DNA from: CAWVWD01 sp965662365
Lineage (GTDB): Bacteria > Bacteroidota > Bacteroidia > Chitinophagales > Saprospiraceae
DNA: 17,963 nucleotides
Direction of reading: 5' to 3'
NCBI GenBank assembly: GCA_965662365.1
Contig: CBFIHR010000083.1
Coordinates: 1-17,963 of the forward strand
The first letter of the stretch is position 1. Each line of letters begins with the position of its first letter. Made by a program: the position numbers and the translations under genes. Of the stretch, positions 1 to 8,420 are shown piece by piece. The notes beneath the pieces are model-generated. The model saw only the letters and a list, made by a program, of their open reading frames with translations. It was not told where the DNA came from and did no database searches.

Positions 1-90
1 TTCTTCGTTGAGTGGTTTTTGTTGTTCTTTTTGCTGTTTTTGCAGTTCTTCGTTGAGAGATTTTTGCTGTTCTTTTTGAGCTAATTCTTG
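1..90 (-). repeat. 45-bp in-frame tandem repeat in the tape-measure gene
   Basis: Bases 1-45 and 46-90 are two copies of a 45-bp unit. They differ at 3 of the first 33 bases and then diverge. In protein terms this is a 15-residue period: KEQQKSLNEELQKQQ is followed by KEQQKPLNEE. The array runs into the window edge, so its copy number is unknown. It encodes a charged, Gln-rich helix, a likely extended spacer in the tape measure. Confidence 0.75.
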
Positions 91-1767
91 CTCTTTAGTC
101 AAGGCCTTATTTTTAGTAAATTCTTCTTTAGCTGTATTAATAATAGTTTGTTTATCATTAATTTCCTGTAGGCGATTTTCAATATTTTGTTTAATCGTTT
201 GAACACGAATAGTTTTAGTTGATTGAGACTTTGCTAAATATTCCAAAGTAATCGACCAGATGATGTTTTTGAGTGTAACCGGACTAATAGTGAATTGCTT
301 ATTATCAATCTTATCGATTATTTCTTTAATAATTTTTTGAATGTCCGCAAAGTGTTCGCCCGAAAGCATAGTGACGAGGTCAAAAAGTTCTTGTTGTTTA
401 CTTGTCGTAACGATTCGCTGCTGATTCTCATTTGATGTTAATAACTGCTTTACCTCAATATAAGGCAAGTCCAAAAGTGTTTGAATATTTAACGTATTGA
501 CGGATTTTGGCGGTACAGCTTGTAGTTGTTGTCGTTGCTGCTCTCGTTGTTGTCGCTCTCGTTGCTGCTGTTTTTGATATTGTTCTTGTAGTTGTTTTTG
601 TTGTTTCAATTGACGAATAATTGGATTTTTTTTGATTGCTTTTGTTAGTTTAGTTGTATTGATATCCGAAGGAGATTGACGGAAGGATAAGTACTCTAAA
701 ATCGTTGACCAAACAATATTCCTTAGCGTTTTGGCACGGGCTGTTTCAGGTTTATTTGTCAGTACGTCTTGGATAATTTTCTGGATAGCAGCAGATTTAT
801 CTGCCGAAAGGGTATCAAGAATGACAAAAAGCTGTTGTTGATTACCATTTGTGATAATTTGGTGGCGATTTTCTGCTTGTCGCAATAACTGTTTTACTTG
901 CTTATACGGCATTGTTGCGACCTCTTTTAAATTAAGGTTTTTTTCTTCTTGAATTACAAAAGAGGTACTATGAATTGGATTTTGGGTTTGTTGCCATTCT
1001 TTGGGTAATACTTTTAGAAATGCGGCATTTAGGCTATCTAAGTTTAAATTAAAATTATTAGTCTTAATAACCGATTGCTGCAAAAGTTCCATAGCGATAA
1101 GCAATAATTGCTTGTGTAGTTTTTGTCGCCGAATCGAATGTAGGTTACTTTTGAAAATAGAAAAAACATTTTGCATTGCTGTTTGAATAGGAGTGAATGA
1201 CTGCGGTGCAAAATGCTGTAAAAGTTGTTCGGTATTTTGAGTGGAAAAGGCGTAAACCAGTCGATGAATCACTTTTTTTTGTTTTATCAAAGGTTTCAAG
1301 GTTTGTAAAACTAAGGCCTTTTGCGAATTTAAAATATTCTGGAGTAATTCATTGAGGTTAATATCTTTTGGAGCATTAGCAGGCAAGCGACCGTTTTCTA
1401 AATAGAAGACTAAAATCTCTAATTGACTTTGCTGCGTCGGTTGTGCTGTAACGGTTTGAGAAGTAGAAGCGATGGAGGTGTTCGAACGACTTTTACGAAC
1501 TTGCTTAGCAATGGCCTCTCGTAATTGTTTTTCGTAATATTTTAAAAAGTCAGCCTCGAAAAAATTGGAGCGAATATCACCCAAATCTATTTCTAATAAA
1601 GGAATTTGTATAGTCACCGAAGGATTCGAAAATTCATCTAAGATTGTCTCTGTTAGTTTATTTAATCGTCTTCTGAATAAATCACTTACTTTGTTCTGAA
1701 ATTCATAAGCATCTTTTCGCTCATTGATATTCAAATCAACCGTTATTTTTTTGATAAAGTGATCCAT
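1..1767 (-). CDS. Contractile injection system tape-measure protein (3' end off the window)
   Basis: A reading frame stays open from an ATG at 1767 to base 1 (589 codons, no stop), so the C-terminus is missing. The N-terminus (MDHFIKKITVDLN) and the motif PLLEIDLGDI at about residues 53-62 fit the CIS_TMP family of Bacteroidota injection systems. A second family-like stretch, LEILVFYLENGRLP, lies near residue 110. Tape-measure proteins sit inside the tube and set particle length. The visible part is helical, with no signal peptide or membrane segment. Two similar modules start near residues 286 and 434, 148 residues apart, each followed by a Gln/Lys/Glu-rich linker; the first linker (about 385-416) is almost entirely Q, R, E and K. 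No Shine-Dalgarno is seen; an A-rich run (CTAAAAAAATAAC) precedes the ATG. It follows the baseplate gene by 107 nt on the same strand, so co-transcription is likely. The family call is firm; total length is unknown. Confidence 0.85.
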   Translation of the reverse strand, partial: MDHFIKKITVDLNINERKDAYEFQNKVSDLFRRRLNKLTETILDEFSNPSVTIQIPLLEIDLGDIRSNFFEADFLKYYEKQLREAIAKQVRKSRSNTSIASTSQTVTAQPTQQSQLEILVFYLENGRLPANAPKDINLNELLQNILNSQKALVLQTLKPLIKQKKVIHRLVYAFSTQNTEQLLQHFAPQSFTPIQTAMQNVFSIFKSNLHSIRRQKLHKQLLLIAMELLQQSVIKTNNFNLNLDSLNAAFLKVLPKEWQQTQNPIHSTSFVIQEEKNLNLKEVATMPYKQVKQLLRQAENRHQIITNGNQQQLFVILDTLSADKSAAIQKIIQDVLTNKPETARAKTLRNIVWSTILEYLSFRQSPSDINTTKLTKAIKKNPIIRQLKQQKQLQEQYQKQQQRERQQREQQRQQLQAVPPKSVNTLNIQTLLDLPYIEVKQLLTSNENQQRIVTTSKQQELFDLVTMLSGEHFADIQKIIKEIIDKIDNKQFTISPVTLKNIIWSITLEYLAKSQSTKTIRVQTIKQNIENRLQEINDKQTIINTAKEEFTKNKALTKEQELAQKEQQKSLNEELQKQQKEQQKPLNEE

Positions 1768-1783
1768 GTTATTTTTTTAGCAA

Positions 1784-1818
1784 CAAATGGAAAGCACTTT
1801 TGAAATGCTTCCCATTTG
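1784..1818 (-). other. Hairpin in the baseplate/tape-measure spacer
   Basis: The arms CAAATGGAAAGCA (1784-1796) and TGCTTCCCATTTG (1806-1818) pair over 13 positions with one mismatch around a 9-nt loop. No T-run follows on either strand, so this is not a typical intrinsic terminator. In the leftward mRNA it sits 16 nt before the tape-measure start codon, where it could stabilise an mRNA end, mark a processing site or tune translation. Function is inferred only. Confidence 0.45.
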
Positions 1819-1874
1819 AGAGAGAACAGCTTATTTATTAGCTATTCTTTAAGTTAAAATACCATTTGACAATA

Positions 1875-4685
1875 CTAAAAACTCACTTCGATTTCTAATT
1901 CATTCATCGCATTTTCCAGTTCTGACTCCAAAAGTGGATTTGACTCCTCAAGCGTATAAGATTTTAGTAAATGTGATAGGATATAAGAAGCCGTATCTAA
2001 GCGAGCGATTTCTGGTTCTTCTTGTCGTTTTTCTTCTTGCCAATATTTGTGAACTGTTTCGAAAGTCATCAACGACTCGTAATCTAACCAATGATAATCA
2101 ATTTTAATATGTGCTGGGACACTTTTTGCAAATGTTTCGTATAACAAATCCTGAAAATCTTTACTATTAAAGCGGTTACACCATTTTGGTAGAACAACAC
2201 TAATCCGGAAATTATAAAAATTATCTTCTAAAAAAGATTGCCGCTGTTCAGCAACCGGAAATTGAACGATTGTAAAAATATCTGTTCCTGCGGCATAATT
2301 ATCCGTTAAAAATCGAATCACTCCTGCGATTTTGGCCTCTGCTTCCGTTTCTGTATTAACTAATTCATGATATTTAGCAATTCGGTTGACGACTTCCTCT
2401 CCATCCTCCGTTATTATAGTCTCCGTCAGAATGATTTCGAATTGATCGTCTTTGGCTTCAATCAAGTAGTTTGCTCGCTCTTTTCCGACTTTATCTAAAT
2501 TTTCTGCAATAAGTTCTTGAGCTGTTAAAGATTGGTATTGATACTGTTTAAGAACTGGGAGGTTATTTTCGTCCAACAAGGTCAAGCCATAAAAAATTGT
2601 TGATAATGGACGAAGCAAAGTATGTTCGACGAGAATGTACCCTTCACAAGCCTCATTTAGCTTGTATAAATAGTCGATTATTTTTTCTACATTTTTTTGA
2701 GCCGATTCTAAGCTATTTTTTTTGAATAATTCTAACCGATGATTTCGCCCTGATTTGAATAAAATAGTGTACACTCCATCTTTTTCATAGATTTCATAAT
2801 TTCGTCTAAAGATACCTTGCGTCAAAACCTCTTCTAAGATAGTTTGTTTTTCAGAGAAAAATTGTGCGGTGTTATCTTGCGAATCAATAACATCATATTG
2901 TACTTCTTTTTCGTCTAATTGAATTGTTTTTGCTGTAGCTTTGCTGCCATCTCTTGACGAAAAAACATTAATTGAAGAATTTTTAATTAAATCTGCAATC
3001 TTACCTTTTGGCTGTTCTATATTCAAAAATAAGTTTACTCGAGCTTGTAATCCAGTTTCATTTTCAGGTGTAGAGTAATCATCACCTTGCCCTCTTGACT
3101 TGCCTAAAAATTCATAATTTCGTAAGAATTTAATTTTATTTTTAAGAATTTGCTGGATTGCTTTCTCTTGATACTCAGGAGGTAGAATATTTTTATAATT
3201 ATTAATCAACTGTTGTGTCGGAAACTCTTCATTGAATCGAGCCAAAAGATGATCCAAAAAACGACTTCGACGCTCGTTGAAGTCTTCGTATTTATGGTTG
3301 ATTCTCTCTAATTCTTGCTCAATATTATCAGGATCTATCATCACTGATTCTAAATTAGGTACAGTTCCTAATTTTTGACTAAAATAAGTGACATCTAACC
3401 TTTCTTCTAATGAAAATAATTGCTGAATATTCGACAGTTGAGCCAAGTGATTAGCCATCAATTGTTCAAAAACTAATAAATAGGCTTTCAACTGTTTAGC
3501 TTGTCCATGTCGGCTCAAATTGGCACGGGGCGAAACGCCTAATTGACCAATACCATAGACTTCGGGGAAGTGATTTTGAATAGAATGATAGTATTGAAAC
3601 TTCGTCAAGGGAATATCGGGCGTTGTGTACTCATGCGATACATCAATAACGGACTCGTAACCGCCGCTTTCACTACTTTCTAAAGTGATTAGAATATGAT
3701 TAGCCGTACTATAATCAATATCGTATGTCAGGCCACTTTTTTTGATAACAATAGGATCTTCCTCCTCTTCCGAAATAAGTAAATTCATATCCAAAATTGG
3801 AAACTTATTTTCATCAATTGTAATCAAATCGCCTCTAACTTTCTCATCATCTTTGAAGACGACTATATTGGATACCGAAATTACTCCGGGAATACTTAAA
3901 ATTATTTTTGATAAGCGAGAGATATAAATCTCTGAGGTCAGTGGTTTTAAATCTTCATCTTTGATAAAACCATTTTTAGGTTTTGGACCTTCAAAAATCT
4001 CACTATAAGTCAAGCCTTCGTCTAATAACTGTTGAAGTGAATAACGATTGACCGAAGGATTAATAAAATGCTGTAGTTTGAAAATAATATTTGCTAAAAC
4101 TTCTTCGCCCATTGCAGCGGTATCGATTTCAATTTGAGTTTCGATACGAATCTTATTAGCTTGTAGAATCTCAATTTTCTCGATGTCTTCACAGAGATTT
4201 CTACTTGCGTTTAATAATCGCCAAACTTCTTTTTTTATGGCAGCTGTTTTCTGTAAGTCAACTTCACCTAACTGTAATTTTACATCATATAATCCTCTGA
4301 CATTATAAATATTAGTGTTTGAAGGTGTAAACCATACATTTTTTACATCTGGTACATTATAAATAATATACTTGCGAAAATCAGTTGAGGTATAAGGAAA
4401 ACAAGGAAAAATCTCATCAGCTTTGTAAAAAGTATGATCATTGCCATGTTTTAGGCTATTCTTCAAGAATACTTCAATATTGAAGTTAGTCTTATAACCC
4501 AATTCTGTCAACGCATAACAGAGCTGCTCTAAGATTGTCACTCCCGGATCATGCTCATTATAATCTGTCCAAATGTTACCGCTTAAGTCCTGAACATGAC
4601 GGATACCTTCTCTACGAAGATAGTAGTAGTCCATGCTTTTCGGTAACTTTTTGTATGGTTCAATTGTTTTTGGTGTCTGTGCCAT
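1875..4685 (-). CDS. Contractile injection system baseplate wedge protein (J-like / Afp12-type)
   Basis: This 936-residue cytoplasmic protein has no signal peptide or membrane segment. Residues 39-68 contain WTDYNEHDPGVTILEQ and LCYALTELGYKTNF, the signature of baseplate J / gp6-like wedge proteins (tyrosine-rich NxHDPGVTxLE). Around 360-425 is the Bacteroidota eCIS pattern YYHSIQNHFPEVYGIGQLG, then QAKQLKAYLLVFEQLMANHL. Around 826-880 is FRISVVLPKWCNRF, then VPAHIKIDYHWLD and FETVHKYW, another pattern typical of this family. By analogy with Afp11/Afp12 it links the baseplate hub to the sheath and couples target contact to contraction. The start at 4685 lies about 38 codons before the first conserved motif. 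The tape-measure gene follows directly, which supports the call. The assignment as a wedge is secure; which of the Afp11/Afp12 paralogues it matches is not. Confidence 0.82.
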   Translation of the reverse strand: MAQTPKTIEPYKKLPKSMDYYYLRREGIRHVQDLSGNIWTDYNEHDPGVTILEQLCYALTELGYKTNFNIEVFLKNSLKHGNDHTFYKADEIFPCFPYTSTDFRKYIIYNVPDVKNVWFTPSNTNIYNVRGLYDVKLQLGEVDLQKTAAIKKEVWRLLNASRNLCEDIEKIEILQANKIRIETQIEIDTAAMGEEVLANIIFKLQHFINPSVNRYSLQQLLDEGLTYSEIFEGPKPKNGFIKDEDLKPLTSEIYISRLSKIILSIPGVISVSNIVVFKDDEKVRGDLITIDENKFPILDMNLLISEEEEDPIVIKKSGLTYDIDYSTANHILITLESSESGGYESVIDVSHEYTTPDIPLTKFQYYHSIQNHFPEVYGIGQLGVSPRANLSRHGQAKQLKAYLLVFEQLMANHLAQLSNIQQLFSLEERLDVTYFSQKLGTVPNLESVMIDPDNIEQELERINHKYEDFNERRSRFLDHLLARFNEEFPTQQLINNYKNILPPEYQEKAIQQILKNKIKFLRNYEFLGKSRGQGDDYSTPENETGLQARVNLFLNIEQPKGKIADLIKNSSINVFSSRDGSKATAKTIQLDEKEVQYDVIDSQDNTAQFFSEKQTILEEVLTQGIFRRNYEIYEKDGVYTILFKSGRNHRLELFKKNSLESAQKNVEKIIDYLYKLNEACEGYILVEHTLLRPLSTIFYGLTLLDENNLPVLKQYQYQSLTAQELIAENLDKVGKERANYLIEAKDDQFEIILTETIITEDGEEVVNRIAKYHELVNTETEAEAKIAGVIRFLTDNYAAGTDIFTIVQFPVAEQRQSFLEDNFYNFRISVVLPKWCNRFNSKDFQDLLYETFAKSVPAHIKIDYHWLDYESLMTFETVHKYWQEEKRQEEPEIARLDTASYILSHLLKSYTLEESNPLLESELENAMNELEIEVSF

Positions 4686-4969
4686 CAGAAATTTTTCTCA
4701 ACTTATAAACAAACTCACTAATCTAATCTGAATAATTGATGGTTTGTTATCATATTCTTTATTCATTATTTAACTCAAAAAATACTAGACTATTTATGAT
4801 AACAGTGACCTATCCTATATAGATATATAATATGTTATGAAGAAGTTGTAATAGCTTTTTGGGATGATTACCTACCTTAAATCACTATGTTGATTTCTAA
4901 GGTAGGAATCTTTTGTTAGATTAAGATTACACTTCAATAAATCCGTAATATTTACAAATCGAAAACATT
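4686..4969. promoter_or_regulatory. Divergent intergenic region between the eCIS genes and the STAND operon
   Basis: These 284 bp separate the leftward baseplate gene from the rightward STAND gene and should carry promoters for both. The segment is very AT-rich, including CCTATATAGATATATAATATG near 4814-4834. A weak Bacteroidota-style pair (TTTG at 4743-4746, TATTTAAC from 4767) is visible on the plus strand but matches the -7 consensus poorly, so I do not assign a start site. No ORF of credible quality lies here. The clearest element is the hairpin at 4866-4917, listed separately. Confidence 0.5.
4866..4917 (+). terminator. Terminator-like hairpin in the leader of the STAND operon
   Basis: The left arm GATTACCTACCTTAAATCA (4866-4884) pairs with TGATTTCTAAGGTAGGAATC (4891-4910) through a 9-bp core (CCTACCTTA/TAAGGTAGG) and flanking GATT/AATC and AATCA/TGATT pairs. 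The loop is CTATGT. TTTTGTT follows on the plus strand, giving the look of an intrinsic terminator for rightward transcription. No plus-strand gene precedes it, so it could be a leader attenuator for the STAND operon, the end of a small RNA, or a palindromic operator. Confidence 0.5.
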
Positions 4970-7900
4970 ATGACATCATTGGTCGCAAAAAATAATATCG
5001 CTACTACTGTGAAGAATCCTTTCATTGGGTTGAAGGCTTTTTCTCAGGAAGATAAGTCATTTTTCTTTGGTCGAGACAAAGAAGTGAAGGAGGTTTTGCG
5101 AAAGCTAAAATCAACTCGTTTGCTAGCAGTCGTCGGGCCAGCAGGAAGTGGCAAGGCATCAATGATAAAAGCTGGTATTTTACCCGAGTTGGAAAGTGGC
5201 TACGAAGGTCAGGGCGGTACAAAATGGGGAATTGCTATGTTTACCCCGGGTCGTAACCCTATCGGAAACTTAGCAAATGCCTTGGCAAAACGGAATGTGT
5301 TGACGCCCGATATTAAAGCAGAACCAAACTCTAATAAGATTGAGGAAGTATTGCGTCGGAGTAGTATGGGGTTAGTGAATTGTATCAAAGAACGAAGCGA
5401 AGTTCTGAAAGGAAAAAATATCATTTTAATAATTAATCAGTTTGAGGAATTGTTTTCCTTAATGGATGATAACGCTAAGAGAAATGAGGCTCGTGACTTT
5501 GTTAAATTATTACTAAGAGCGATTAAAGAAAAAGAACGTCCGATATATGTGTTGATATCGATTGAGTCGGATATGATGTCTGAAATTACGCAGTTCAGAG
5601 GATTACCGGAAGTGATTAATCAAGGTCAATATCTGATGCCTCGCATGTCGAAGCAGGATATACGAGAGGTGATTATGCGGCCATTACGAAAGGTCGGTTT
5701 ACCAATGAATGATAAACTTCGAGGTACTATTTTAGATGATGTCGAATATACTGATGATCAACTGCCTGTTTTACAACATGCTTTGATGCGGACGGTCGAA
5801 AGATGGGAAGTGGCGAAGGTTATTGCTAATCAGAATAATGAAGAGTTAGAGTCTATTGAGCGAGAACATTATGGAAGCATAGGTGATTATTCGGCTGCAA
5901 CAATCAAAGCATTTGAAGAAAAATGGCAAACGTATGAGCAGGATATATCTTTTCAGGGTGACTCGGATATTTATGAACTGAAGGAACGATTATTAAAATT
6001 ACATAAAGACCGTGATGATGTAGAGCGTTATGTGGCGGAATTGATTGATGCTTATAAGTTTCAGCAAGAACGAGAATATTATGTTAGCTTGAAGCCAATG
6101 GAAAAGGCTTTGGGGGTTCATGCAGAAGAGGTATATGCAGAAATTCCAATCAATCAAAAGAGGACGTGTGAGTTGATTTTCAAAGCAATTACAGATGGTG
6201 AGAAGGGAATTCAAAATGTAAAGACTCGTCCTGTAGAGATTTCAACTTTGGCAGCTATTGCGGAGGTTGATCCTGATGAGGTTAAGGAGATAATAAGGGT
6301 TTTTATAAAAGATGGGCGTAATTTCATACAAGCGAATCAGAGAGATTTGAGAGGTAGTACGACTATTACGCTGACACATGGTAGCTTGGTTAGGAAATGG
6401 AATCGGCTAAAAACTTGGGTAGAAGAGGAAACGGAATCGGCTAAAACTTATGTGCGTCTGGCGAATGATGCGGCGATACACTCAACAACTCCTGAGAAAC
6501 AAGGACTTTGGAGAGACAATCAGTTAAGTTTCGGAGAGGCTTGGTTCAATCAAAATAGTCCGAATGAAACCTGGGCAATGCGTTATCATGCGGGTTATGG
6601 AGCAGCGATTTTGTTTTTAGAGAAGAGTATTGCGAAGCGTGATGCAGAGTTAGCGAAAGCAAAAGCGGCTGAGGAAGAGGATAAGCGTCGTCGTCGTATG
6701 ATTTTATACATTGTATCGTCGGCGGCTATTGCATGTTTATGTTTGGCAACTTGGGCATATTTTGAGAGTGAGAAGGCTGCTAAAAGTGCGGTTGTTGCTT
6801 TACAGAAAGAGGAGCTAGCAAATTTGAGTGCTTTAGAGGCTGAAACCGAGAAACGTAACGCAAGCCGTTCGGCAAGAGAAGCTGCGGTACAAGCTAAGAT
6901 AGCGTTACAAAAAGAGGAAGAGGCTAAAAAGGCAAGTGAAACGGCAGCTATAAAAGCAGAAGAGGCAAGAGTTGCGGCGAATAAAGCAAAAATTGCGGCG
7001 ATAGAAGCGGAGAAGCAAAAGGAGGAAGCCGTCCGACAAGGAAAAATTGCAGAGAAGGAGAAGGCTATAGCAAAAACGAAAGCGGAAGAGGCTGCGATCG
7101 CAGAGGCAGCAGCTTTAAAAGCGGAAGCCTTAGCTCAAAAATTAAAGTTACAATCGTTAGCAGAGGCGATCGCTATCAAATCTAAGCGTATCGAGAATAA
7201 ACCAGAGACACAAGGGCAAATTGCTAAGAAGGCAGTAGAGATTTTTCAGAAAAGTGATGGTAAAAATCCTATTGCTGAAAATGAAATTTTCAATCCTGCA
7301 ATATATGAAGGGGTTTATTTTGGTATCAAAGCGATTAAGAAAAGCAATGGCGAAAAAACTTTCAACGAGTTCATTGCAAATGATAAACATAGAGGAACGA
7401 TATACGCAATTGTAAAAGGAGATGATGCTTTTTATACAGCAGGTAGTGATGGTAAAATATTAAAATGGGATGTGACGGCAAGTAAAGCGGTGGATAAACC
7501 TCAGGTGTTGGTTTCTGCTGTCGGAAAACGATCTGAAACGATATTGGCAATGGCAGTTGCAGGTAACACACTAGTGACAGGTGGAAAGGATAGAAAACTG
7601 GCGATCTATACTTTGGGTGGCTCAAGCACACCTATTGAGGTAGATGTTCATAATAGTCGCTTTATTTGGAATGTTGCATTTGCAGGGACAAGAAAGGATA
7701 AAATTGTATCTACAGGGCAAGATAGAAAAGTCTATTTGACAGATTTGACAGTTGCCAGAAATGGCGGAAAGTCAACTTTGTTATTCAGTTCTCCTACGAA
7801 TATTAAGGTTTTAGATGTGCATATTAATGGTCGAAATGTTGTGTTAGGGGCAACAAATGGTCGCATTTCGGTGATTGATATTAATTCGCCAAATAAAGAG

Positions 7901-8398
7901 GTAAGATCTAAGGTGATCAATGCAAATATTTCAGCGATCAAATACAGTCCTAATGGTAGCTATATTGTAGCGGCTGATGTAAATGGCAAGGTATATATTT
8001 ATGATAATGAATTGAGACAAATAGGAGACTACGAAGCACATAATTTAGCAGTAACAGATATTGAGTTTAATGGTAATAGAGGTTTCGTAACGACAAGTCG
8101 TGATAAAACAGCGAAGTACTGGATGATGCAAAAATTAACAGAGAGAGAAAAGAACTATGAACCGTTTATTCTTAATGATCATAGTGACTGGTGTACGGCA
8201 GCTAACTTTAGTGGGAAGCAAGCGGTAGTCGGTTGTAAAGATGGTTCTTTGAAGTTTTGGGCTTTAGATGTTGGTACATTATCAAAAGAACTTTGTGGCT
8301 TACTGAAAGATAAAAAGATTAAGAGAAAAGACTGGGATAAATACATCGGAGAGGATGCAGCATTAGAAAAAACGGTCGGTACTTCAACTTGTCAATAA
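4970..8398 (+). CDS. Membrane-anchored nSTAND ATPase-like protein with C-terminal WD40 propeller
   Basis: The protein has 1142 residues. Residues 16-35 (NPFIGLKAFSQEDKSFFFGR) open an nSTAND1-type NTPase domain. Walker A is GPAGSGKAS (56-64) and Walker B is IILIINQFEELF (151-162). Two metal-binding positions are unusual: Ala63 replaces Ser/Thr after the P-loop lysine, and Asn156 replaces Asp. The helical STAND region continues through LPVLQHALMRTVERW, MEKALGVHAEEVYAE and LTHGSLVRKWNRL to about 560. A basic RRRR stretch precedes one membrane helix (about 577-598). A long Ala/Glu/Lys coiled coil (about 600-740) follows, then seven WD40-like blades (about 800-1105). STAND proteins are signal-triggered, oligomerising switches. 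A 70-residue insertion lies at about 302-371. The next gene starts 22 nt downstream. The orientation of the propeller (periplasmic or cytoplasmic) is not fixed by sequence alone. The architecture is clear; the signal and target are unknown. Confidence 0.88.
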   Translation: MTSLVAKNNIATTVKNPFIGLKAFSQEDKSFFFGRDKEVKEVLRKLKSTRLLAVVGPAGSGKASMIKAGILPELESGYEGQGGTKWGIAMFTPGRNPIGNLANALAKRNVLTPDIKAEPNSNKIEEVLRRSSMGLVNCIKERSEVLKGKNIILIINQFEELFSLMDDNAKRNEARDFVKLLLRAIKEKERPIYVLISIESDMMSEITQFRGLPEVINQGQYLMPRMSKQDIREVIMRPLRKVGLPMNDKLRGTILDDVEYTDDQLPVLQHALMRTVERWEVAKVIANQNNEELESIEREHYGSIGDYSAATIKAFEEKWQTYEQDISFQGDSDIYELKERLLKLHKDRDDVERYVAELIDAYKFQQEREYYVSLKPMEKALGVHAEEVYAEIPINQKRTCELIFKAITDGEKGIQNVKTRPVEISTLAAIAEVDPDEVKEIIRVFIKDGRNFIQANQRDLRGSTTITLTHGSLVRKWNRLKTWVEEETESAKTYVRLANDAAIHSTTPEKQGLWRDNQLSFGEAWFNQNSPNETWAMRYHAGYGAAILFLEKSIAKRDAELAKAKAAEEEDKRRRRMILYIVSSAAIACLCLATWAYFESEKAAKSAVVALQKEELANLSALEAETEKRNASRSAREAAVQAKIALQKEEEAKKASETAAIKAEEARVAANKAKIAAIEAEKQKEEAVRQGKIAEKEKAIAKTKAEEAAIAEAAALKAEALAQKLKLQSLAEAIAIKSKRIENKPETQGQIAKKAVEIFQKSDGKNPIAENEIFNPAIYEGVYFGIKAIKKSNGEKTFNEFIANDKHRGTIYAIVKGDDAFYTAGSDGKILKWDVTASKAVDKPQVLVSAVGKRSETILAMAVAGNTLVTGGKDRKLAIYTLGGSSTPIEVDVHNSRFIWNVAFAGTRKDKIVSTGQDRKVYLTDLTVARNGGKSTLLFSSPTNIKVLDVHINGRNVVLGATNGRISVIDINSPNKEVRSKVINANISAIKYSPNGSYIVAADVNGKVYIYDNELRQIGDYEAHNLAVTDIEFNGNRGFVTTSRDKTAKYWMMQKLTEREKNYEPFILNDHSDWCTAANFSGKQAVVGCKDGSLKFWALDVGTLSKELCGLLKDKKIKRKDWDKYIGEDAALEKTVGTSTCQ

Positions 8399-8420
8399 AA
8401 CACTAAACCTAAAGAACGTA

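Noticed and set aside
1001..1186. 61-codon plus-strand frame within the tape-measure gene
   Set aside because: Antisense to a well-supported family member, with no start context or neighbour to support it.
4800..4840. AT-rich stretch as a replication origin or attachment site
   Set aside because: No iterons, DnaA-box cluster, integrase or flanking direct repeats are visible; it fits an ordinary AT-rich divergent promoter region.
7094..7173. Two GCGATCGC octamers (HIP1-like) 72 bp apart in the STAND gene
   Set aside because: They fall in Ala/Glu/Ile-rich coiled-coil codons and adjacent coding DNA where GCGATCGC arises easily; the rest of the window does not look cyanobacterial.
4970..8398. 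STAND protein as an anti-phage defence (Avs-like) gene
   Set aside because: It has no recognisable nuclease, protease or other effector domain, and carries a membrane helix and propeller in an operon with envelope proteins, so defence is not supported by context.
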